Assembly: GCA_016763875.1 (NCBI GenBank)
Contig: JAESSZ010000213.1
Coordinates: forward strand, 1 to 8,157
DNA from: Nannocystaceae bacterium
GTDB lineage: Bacteria; Myxococcota_A; Polyangia; Nannocystales; Nannocystaceae
DNA length: 8,157 nt
Direction: 5' to 3'
Positions 1 to 5,143 of the stretch are shown piece by piece; positions within the stretch are counted from its first letter, which is position 1; each line of letters begins with the position of its first letter. The position numbers and the translations under genes were made by a program. The notes below the pieces were generated by a model. That model made no database searches, had not been told where the DNA came from, and worked only from the letters and a program-made list of their open reading frames with translations.

Positions 1-1488
1 CCTGCGCCAGACGAGTCTGCGCAACCGGAGACGTCTGTCGAGCCACCGATGTCGTTTGCCGATATCGCGACGCCACCAGCGGTCGCCGAACCGGTGCAAC
101 CACCTGGACCTCTGCCTGCGTCCAGTATCGAGACCGCCCCAGCCGTCGCGGAGACACCGAGTGAGACCTCGCCCGAGTTCCAGTTCGGTGAACCGGCCCC
201 CTCCATTACCTTCGAGGACGTCGGCAAGTCTCGCCCCTGGTTGTGGACCGGCCTGGCCGTGCTGTTGGTGGGTGGCGTGGCGGCAGCAACGTTGCTTCCC
301 AAGAGCGACCAAGACCAACCGGCCGACGTCGCGACACCGCAGGCACCGTCCCCCGACGAGGTGACCCCAACGCCATTGGCCACAGACTTGTCAGCGGATG
401 CATGCGCGCTCGCCGAGCTATCGGGCGAATGGAACTTCACCACCCAGGTGACCGCTGCCAGGTCCGCCAAGAAGCTCGATATCCAAGGCCACTACACTGC
501 GAAAATCGAGGTCGAGATCGCGGGATGTACCGCCCAGGCTTCGCTCTCCAAGACTGGATTCACGGGCAGCAAGTTTCCTGAGCGCGCGATCCAACGAGCG
601 TCACGTTCGATCGTGCGGGGTGAAGGCGCGTTCGCGTTCGGTTTCGGTGGTCGATTTTCCCTGCGTGATGCTCGTGCCAAGGGTATTGATCAGCAATTTT
701 TCTTCACGGTACGAGACGATCAACTGGTGGGTGTTTGGCGCCAGCGCGGCTCCGAGTGGGACAGAAACGGCCTTCACGGAATCCTCATCGGGACCCGGGC
801 CACGCCGTCTGCCAATCTAACGCCGCGCATGGCGAAGTTACCGTGTGGTGCCCGCTGCGCTATCACTTGCGATGCGCTGGCTCGCGACGACGCGGACGCG
901 ACAACCGGCATGGCCGAGTGCACGGCCGCGTGCGAGGAAACCGACGATGCGACCCCCGTTTGCGGAACTCGCCAGCCCACGTCCGATGCACTGGTATTGC
1001 CGCTAACAGGTCCGCAGCCCCGACTCCGAACCCTCTGTCGCAAGATGAAGTGCGAGCTCGACCCCAAGCTCAAGCGCGGTCGAGCGGCCAGCGTGAGTGA
1101 CAACGAAGCCCCCATCCACGGTGCTCACCTCGTGCGCAGCACCGGGAAGGGCGAAGGCAGGAAGGGGGGTCTTCGGGTGGCGCTTCAAACCGCGGCTGGC
1201 TGGTACCTCTCCGCGCCAATCGCCAAGCTTCCACGAAAGGGAGGGCGAAAAGAAGTCGGCGGCGTTCATCTGGTTGCGACGGGACTCGGCGCGGGTGATG
1301 CCAGAGACACCGTGGTCGGGCAGTTTGAATTCGGCCACCGGGCCTCGTTCTTCGCATGCCGCCAGGAGGCGAGCGAGCCGGTTTGCATCGTTGCGCGCAA
1401 CCTGCCCGGTTCGCGCGACGTGGCCGTTGTTCCCGGGCAGACCGTGACGCTACGCGGTCCCGACGGGAGTACACTGCACGCGTGGTAG
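1..1488 (+). CDS. C-terminal part of a single-pass membrane protein with Cys-rich extracytoplasmic region (5' partial)
   Basis: The frame is open from the first base, so the true start lies left of the window; 495 residues are visible. Residues 1-79 are rich in Pro, Ala, Glu and Thr, as in a flexible cytoplasmic linker. A hydrophobic segment at about residues 80-99, starting WLWTGLAVLLVGG, is a single membrane helix, followed by a second Pro-rich linker. A globular region at about 135-266 has the alternating pattern of a small beta-barrel, with a GEW motif near its start. A cluster of six Cys lies between residues 282 and 321, and a basic C-terminal domain with four more Cys follows, so disulfides outside the cytoplasm are likely. 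In myxobacteria this layout (linker, one helix, exported domain) often follows an N-terminal Ser/Thr kinase or FHA domain. That is an inference, because no kinase motif is inside the window. I do not recognise the exported domains. The last codons overlap the start of the DoxX gene. Confidence 0.8.
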   Translation, partial: PAPDESAQPETSVEPPMSFADIATPPAVAEPVQPPGPLPASSIETAPAVAETPSETSPEFQFGEPAPSITFEDVGKSRPWLWTGLAVLLVGGVAAATLLPKSDQDQPADVATPQAPSPDEVTPTPLATDLSADACALAELSGEWNFTTQVTAARSAKKLDIQGHYTAKIEVEIAGCTAQASLSKTGFTGSKFPERAIQRASRSIVRGEGAFAFGFGGRFSLRDARAKGIDQQFFFTVRDDQLVGVWRQRGSEWDRNGLHGILIGTRATPSANLTPRMAKLPCGARCAITCDALARDDADATTGMAECTAACEETDDATPVCGTRQPTSDALVLPLTGPQPRLRTLCRKMKCELDPKLKRGRAASVSDNEAPIHGAHLVRSTGKGEGRKGGLRVALQTAAGWYLSAPIAKLPRKGGRKEVGGVHLVATGLGAGDARDTVVGQFEFGHRASFFACRQEASEPVCIVARNLPGSRDVAVVPGQTVTLRGPDGSTLHAW

Positions 1489-1916
1489 GGCGCGAGAGCC
1501 GACTTATTGTTGTGCTCCGGGTCCTGTTGGGCGTCGGCATGGTCGCCCAGGGCATCAACCATTTTGTACTCACCGACCTGATGATCCGGATCATGCCGGG
1601 ATACCTGCCTTGGCATCGACCGCTGGTGTTGAGCAGCGGTATCGCCGAGCTCGCCCTCGGCCTCATGGTCTTCATCCCAAAGACACGCCACCTCGCCGGT
1701 TGGGGTCTGGTGGCGCTGCTCGTCGCAGTGTTCCCCGCGAACATCGAGATGGCGATCCATGCCTCCAACTTTCCAGAGCTGCCAGAGCTAGCACTGTGGC
1801 TACGCCTGCCTCTGCAGCCGTTGCTTGTCTACTGGGTATGGGTCACATGCCTGCGCCGGCCGGCCGCCGCAGGTACCGCAGCGCCGCTCCAGTCGCCACA
1901 ACCGCCTCGGGAGTAG
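1482..1916 (+). CDS. DoxX family integral membrane protein
   Basis: This is a 144-residue hydrophobic protein with four predicted membrane helices at about residues 9-29, 47-65, 72-91 and 107-124. Diagnostic family features are the NHF motif at 26-28 in the first helix, the loop MPGYLPWH at 38-45, and the following SSGIAELALG segment at 51-60. The length fits small bacterial DoxX-like proteins (COG4270 type). The start chosen is GTG at 1482, which overlaps the upstream gene by 7 nt and has GGGAG at 1465-1469 as a possible ribosome binding site. GTG 1512 and ATG 1539 are alternatives but would cut into the first helix. Some family members are linked to membrane redox complexes (mycobacterial DoxX with superoxide dismutase); for this protein no specific role can be deduced. 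The overlap with the upstream gene implies co-transcription and coupled translation. The C-terminal tail, rich in Pro and Ala, is probably cytoplasmic and disordered. Confidence 0.85.
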   Translation: MVGRESRLIVVLRVLLGVGMVAQGINHFVLTDLMIRIMPGYLPWHRPLVLSSGIAELALGLMVFIPKTRHLAGWGLVALLVAVFPANIEMAIHASNFPELPELALWLRLPLQPLLVYWVWVTCLRRPAAAGTAAPLQSPQPPRE

Positions 1917-2010
1917 GGCCAGCGTTATCCCCTGGGGTGACAGCGCACGGACTATGCCCGCGCCGACAAGCACCGCTATCCTCCGCAACGGCGAGACCCG
2001 CCTACCTTCG

Positions 2011-2850
2011 ATGCAGTCCGAGTTTAGCGCAGTAGTGTTCTCCGGCGGCGGTTGTCGCTGTTTCTGGCAAGCCGGTTTCTGGGCCACGGCGGCGCCGCAA
2101 CTCGAACTCAAACCCAAAGCGATCGCTGCGGTGAGCGCAGGTGCGGCGTTCGCTTGTGCCGCCTTCGGAGGGGCGACCGACGCCGTGCTCGCCTCGTTCA
2201 TTCGGCGAACCAGGGACAACCCGCGCAATTTTTATCCCGGCAACGTGCTCCGTCGCGAGGCCGTATTCCCGCATGAGCCCATGTACCGCGGGACAATCCT
2301 CGAGACGATGGACGCCGCAGTCCTCGAGCGGCTGCGCACTGCACCCGAGATCCGAGTGTTGATGACTCGTCCGCCCCGCCATGTCCATTCGATTCCTGCG
2401 CTTGCGATGGGCTTTGCGGCGTACGGGATCGATCGACTCGTCCGTCGCCGTGTGCACCCCACCGCCGCGCGAAGTCTCGGGTTTCAGCCGATGGTCGTCA
2501 CCGTACAGTCGTGCAAGACCCCAGCGGAACTCGCTGACCTGATCATGCATTCGTCGTGCATGCCGCCGCTGACCCCCGCGTACCGCAGAGACGGTCGGGC
2601 GGTGATCGACGGTGCACTGCTCGATGCTGCGCCCGCCGATCTCGTGGATGAGTTCGACCGCACGCTCGTTCTGCTGAGTCGGCGCTACGAAGAACTTCCA
2701 GAACATCCGGCGCGCTTGTACGTTCAGCCGTCCGAAGATCCTCCGATCAAGATGTGGGACTACGCCAACCCCGACTTGATCCAGGCCGCCTACGATCTTG
2801 GGCGTCGTGACGGCGACACGTTTGCAGCTGAGCGTCTCGCTGCGCACTAG
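2011..2850 (+). CDS. Patatin-like phospholipase/acyl hydrolase
   Basis: This 279-residue protein belongs to the patatin-like family, which cleaves acyl esters of lipids with a Ser-Asp dyad. Visible motifs: an oxyanion-hole glycine loop SGGGCR at 11-16, a nucleophile elbow AVSAG at 40-44 with Ser42, and DGA with Asp200 as the second dyad residue. The elbow has Ala where GxSxG has its first Gly. There is no signal peptide or membrane helix, so it is probably cytoplasmic or peripheral to the inner membrane. The start ATG 2011 puts the glycine loop ten residues from the N-terminus, normal for small bacterial patatins. ATG 1954 is an in-frame alternative that adds 19 residues without recognisable content. 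Ribosome binding sites are weak for both (GCGAGA at 1991-1996, GGGGTGA at 1934-1940). It lies 94 bp after the DoxX gene on the same strand. The substrate cannot be told from sequence. Confidence 0.85.
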   Translation: MQSEFSAVVFSGGGCRCFWQAGFWATAAPQLELKPKAIAAVSAGAAFACAAFGGATDAVLASFIRRTRDNPRNFYPGNVLRREAVFPHEPMYRGTILETMDAAVLERLRTAPEIRVLMTRPPRHVHSIPALAMGFAAYGIDRLVRRRVHPTAARSLGFQPMVVTVQSCKTPAELADLIMHSSCMPPLTPAYRRDGRAVIDGALLDAAPADLVDEFDRTLVLLSRRYEELPEHPARLYVQPSEDPPIKMWDYANPDLIQAAYDLGRRDGDTFAAERLAAH

Positions 2851-2865
2851 AACCTCGCCCGTCTG

Positions 2866-2879
2866 GTGAGTGGTCTCAC
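2866..2879 (+). repeat. Small perfect inverted repeat between patatin and lipoprotein genes
   Basis: GTGAG, a 4-base loop TGGT, then CTCAC form a 5-bp perfect stem. It lies 15 bp after the patatin stop and 35 bp before the lipoprotein start. There is no T-tract, so it is a poor intrinsic terminator. It might be part of an operator or may be chance. Confidence 0.25.
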
Positions 2880-2908
2880 TTATCACAGGGCAGCGCAGAC
2901 GCTATTCT
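2880..2908 (+). promoter_or_regulatory. Weak candidate promoter of the lipoprotein gene
   Basis: TTATCA at 2880-2885 and TATTCT at 2903-2908 each match the sigma-70 -35 and -10 consensus at four of six positions, and they are separated by 17 bp. Transcription would then begin about at the ATG at 2915, giving a leaderless or nearly leaderless mRNA. This would fit the absence of a Shine-Dalgarno sequence before that ATG. Chance matches of this quality are common, so this is only a suggestion. Confidence 0.15.
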
Positions 2909-2914
2909 CCGATA

Positions 2915-3499
2915 ATGCGTTGTCGCGTGTTGTTGGCCGGTTGTCTGGCCCTGGGCCTGGGGTGCTCCTTCGGTTCAGGCTCAGGTGGCGATGCTTCGAC
3001 CGATGCTTCGACCGAGACCGATAGCGAGGGCCAGCCGTCCGGCGACACGACCAACCCGGCGGACGCGGGACCCGTGACAACCAGCCCCACCGATGCCTCG
3101 ACTTCGCTCGGCAACCCAGACGACGGGACCGGCGACGGACCGGGAGACACGGGGACCGCGGGCGACGATTCTGGCGGGACGGCCAGCATGAGTGAGACGA
3201 CCGGCGGCGAAACATCGGGGCCTGGCATGGCGCCCTACGGACCGTGCATTCAAGACGCTCCAGAGCCAAACTGCCCAGCCGCGTATCCGACCTGCAACCG
3301 TTCCAGCGAATGTGCGCCGAGTTGTATGGACGCAGGCGATTGCCCTGTTCCGGAAACCGGGTCACCCAACATCAGGTGCGGGATGGACGGCCTGTGCTAC
3401 CTGCTGTGCCAAGAAGGGTTTGTCTGCCCCAACGAGATGTCCTGCGCGGTGTTCAGGGACCCCGAATTCTGCCACTGGCCCCGTTCCGACGAGGACTAA
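2915..3499 (+). CDS. Secreted Cys-rich lipoprotein with Asp/Ser/Thr/Gly linker
   Basis: This is a 194-residue predicted lipoprotein. The N-terminus has Arg2 and Arg4, a hydrophobic stretch, and a lipobox-like LGLGC ending at Cys17; LLAGC ending at Cys10 would leave too short a signal peptide. After Cys17 comes a linker of about 90 residues made almost only of Gly, Asp, Ser, Thr and Pro, typical of exported surface proteins in Nannocystis-type myxobacteria. The C-terminal 85 residues hold twelve Cys, starting at GPC and ending at FCHW, suggesting a compact domain with up to six disulfides. The start ATG 2915 is chosen because the signal peptide follows directly; an in-frame GTG at 2870 would add 15 polar residues in front of it. 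No Shine-Dalgarno sequence is visible. It probably sits on the outer membrane or cell surface. No enzymatic motif is seen and I do not recognise a named family. Its stop codon overlaps that of hisS on the other strand. Confidence 0.82.
   Translation: MRCRVLLAGCLALGLGCSFGSGSGGDASTDASTETDSEGQPSGDTTNPADAGPVTTSPTDASTSLGNPDDGTGDGPGDTGTAGDDSGGTASMSETTGGETSGPGMAPYGPCIQDAPEPNCPAAYPTCNRSSECAPSCMDAGDCPVPETGSPNIRCGMDGLCYLLCQEGFVCPNEMSCAVFRDPEFCHWPRSDED
2990..3013 (+). repeat. 12-bp tandem duplication in the lipoprotein linker
   Basis: GATGCTTCGACC occurs twice in direct succession and encodes DASTDAST (residues 26-33 of the lipoprotein). The in-frame perfect duplication suggests recent slippage expansion of the linker. 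Confidence 0.9.
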
Positions 3500-4853
3500 G
3501 GCCCCGCGATATGAGCGGCGACGTCCGCGATCGCAAGAGTCTGCTGCTCGCCCGTCGACAACCGTTTGAGCGTGACCGTGCCGGCCGCGATCTCCGTCGC
3601 GCCAACAATGGCAGCGAAGGGAGCCGAAACTCCGGGAGCGTCCGCGTACTGCAGTTGCTTGCCCAACTTCGCGGCGTCTGGATACACCTCGACTTTCAAC
3701 CCCTGGGCCCGGAGCTGGTGCGCGACCCGTAGCACGTCCGCATTGCTCACATCCATCGAGCACAGCATCACCTGGGGTCCCGCGAGAAGCTCGGGGTACA
3801 GCCCGCGTTGGCCCATGATCAATACGAGGCGCTCAAAGCCCAGGGCAAGGCCCATGGCGGGGACCTTCTTCTTTCCGAACATGCCCACGAGTTCGTCGTA
3901 GCGACCACCACCCGCGATGCTGCCCGCAAAGTCGGGGACCGACACCTCAAAGATTGGACCCGTGTAGTAGCTCAAGCCTCTCGCCAGCTTTGGCGAGATA
4001 CGGGCGTGGTCGGCCGCAGGTGTCACGTCCAGCAGTTTGAGCAGCTCGGTGAGATCGTCGATGGCTTTGACCGCGGCCGCGTCGGTCGCAAGCGTGTCGC
4101 GAAGCGTCGCCAGCAGCGATGCGTTGTCGTCGGCTTCGAGGGTCACGAGCTCGACGAGGCGCGCTGCACGACTCGCCTCGATGCCTCGTTTCGCGAGTTC
4201 GTCTCGTACGCCGTCGGCCCCGATCTTGTCCAGCTTGTCGACAGCGATGAGCGCCGAGGACTCTTGCGAAAGCTCGATGTTCGCCCCGCGGATCAGACCA
4301 CGCAGCAGCTCGCGGTGGTTGATGGCAAGGGTGAAGTCAGAGAACCCAAGCTCGCGAAGCACCTCGGACGCAGCCGCCGCCACCTCAGCCTCGGCGATGA
4401 GACTCTCGGTGCCCGTGATGTCGACGTCGCACTGGTAAAACTCTCGGTACCGACCCTTACCCGGACGATCCGCGCGCCAGACCGGCTGGATCTGATAACG
4501 CTTGAAGTAGCGCGGGAGATCGCCGTACTGGGCCACGACGCGGGCCAGCGGGACGGTAAGGTCGTAACGCAGCGCCTGGTCCGCAAGGTCGCCTCGCTGA
4601 CCTCAACGCCCTTGTCAGCCAGGATCTCACCGAGCTTCAGACCACGGTGAAGCAGCCGGTAGATGAGCTTTTCGTCCTCGCCGTACTTCCCGGTGAGGAC
4701 CGCGAGATTCTCGATCGACGGCGTCTCGAGCGGCAAAAATCCGTAGCGCTCGAACACGCTGCGGATGACACCGATGACGTGGTGCCGTCGGCCGAGCTCC
4801 TCCGGTAGGAAGTCTCGCATTCCGCTCGGGGGCTTGGTGCTGGGCTTGCTCAT
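3496..4853 (-). pseudogene. hisS: Histidine--tRNA ligase (HisRS), frame broken by an apparent 1-nt deletion
   Basis: HisRS charges tRNA-His with histidine in the cytoplasm and is normally essential. The N-terminal part begins at ATG 4853 with MSKPSTKPPSGMRDFLPEEL, the usual entry to the class II core. In this frame it is good for 87 codons, up to 4593. Homology then resumes at 4590 in another frame (DLADQALRYDLTVPLARVV) and runs to the TAG at 3496-3498. With one base restored the protein would be 452 residues, normal for the family. In that numbering, class II motif 2 covers about 120-139 (Arg127, RYREF at 135-139), the histidine-binding LARGLSYYTG is at 290-299, motif 3 (GLALGFERL) is at 335-343, and the anticodon-binding domain covers about 356-452. 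YREFYQCDVDI and the inserted helices resemble the eukaryotic/Bacteroidetes-like HisRS subtype rather than the E. coli type. No clear Shine-Dalgarno sequence precedes the start. Sequencing or assembly error, or a second intact hisS elsewhere, are the likely explanations; without the shift this would be an ordinary functional gene. Confidence 0.9.
4587..4595 (-). other. Frameshift site inside hisS
   Basis: Read on the minus strand, codons GTC AGC GAG (V S E) end at 4593. Two bases, GC (4592-4591), follow, and then the homologous frame resumes with GAC CTT GCG (D L A) at 4590. Adding one base after GC gives an Ala codon and the continuous series VSEADLADQALRYDL. No slippery heptamer or long homopolymer is present, so a programmed shift is unlikely. 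Without a shift, the first frame runs about 100 codons out of register before stopping at 4293. Confidence 0.85.
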
Positions 4854-4951
4854 CGCGCGAGACACTGTGTCGCGGGCAGAAGCCGAAAACAACGCTTGAA
4901 CTCCAAGTTCCTGGGAATCGGGCAGCATCCGGGCAGCGCGCCAAGGACCGA

Positions 4952-4975
4952 TTGAGGGGTTGAGCGATCTTGAGG
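4952..4975 (+). repeat. Three TTGAG direct repeats in the divergent gap
   Basis: TTGAG occurs at 4952, 4960 and 4970, with two copies extended to TTGAGGG. Spacings of 8 and 10 bases are close to a helical turn, so a protein-binding array is possible. The copies are short and could be chance. Confidence 0.25.
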
Positions 4976-5131
4976 GTTCGTCCACCACCGCGGCGCCGCC
5001 AAGATGGTAGAAATATGCGCGGAGGCCCTGACCATGCAGCCACAACGGGTCCCATATCTCCTGCCGATAGACGGCCAACTTCGCCCTCAGCAGGTCACTC
5101 TGACCGCGACCGGGGAGCAGGCACTCGCCCT

Positions 5132-5135
5132 GGGA
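5132..5135 (+). promoter_or_regulatory. Ribosome binding site of the PHP-ATPase gene
   Basis: GGGA lies 8 bases before ATG 5144. It supports this start over the upstream in-frame possibilities reaching back to 4970, whose translation is low-complexity. Confidence 0.45.
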
Positions 5136-5143
5136 TTGAACCG

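Larger units (their letters stand above)
4854..5143. other. Divergent intergenic region between hisS and the PHP-ATPase gene
   Basis: These 290 bp must hold the promoters of both flanking genes. Frames stay open here on both strands, but their translations are low-complexity (Pro/Arg/Gly) and extend neither conserved protein. No tRNA or T-box-like leader was seen and no convincing -35/-10 pair was found. Two small motifs stand out: an 11-bp palindrome GACACTGTGTC at 4861-4871, eight bases before the hisS start, and a cluster of TTGAG repeats at 4952-4975. Confidence 0.6.

Noticed and set aside
1070..1768. 232-codon open frame on the minus strand
   Set aside because: It crosses the boundary of two plus-strand genes, is Arg/Pro/Ser-rich and has no domain signal.
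2866..2879. Intrinsic terminator after the patatin gene
   Set aside because: The stem is only 5 bp and no T-run follows it.
2002..2886. 294-codon open frame on the minus strand
   Set aside because: It lies antisense over the patatin gene, has a His/Arg-rich composition and no recognisable motif. The opposite strand carries clear catalytic motifs, so this is a high-GC shadow.
4037..4438. 133-codon Ser-rich open frame on the plus strand
   Set aside because: The composition, almost only Ser, Ala and Arg, is typical of an antisense frame of a Glu/Leu/Ala-rich helical coding region (hisS insertion domain).
3496..4536. A separate shorter gene starting at GTG 4536
   Set aside because: The homologous protein continues in the same frame upstream of this GTG to 4590 and then in the other frame to 4853. 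The GTG is an internal Val of HisRS, not a real start.
4587..4595. Programmed ribosomal frameshift in hisS
   Set aside because: There is no X XXY YYZ heptamer and no known example for hisS; a base deletion or sequencing error is simpler.
3808..4650. 280-codon open frame on the plus strand
   Set aside because: It is antisense to hisS, whose conserved motifs explain the sequence. The translation has no coherent domain.
4970..5143. N-terminal extension of the PHP-ATPase to 4970
   Set aside because: The 58 added residues are Arg/Pro/Gly-rich without conserved features, and a ribosome binding site stands just before ATG 5144.
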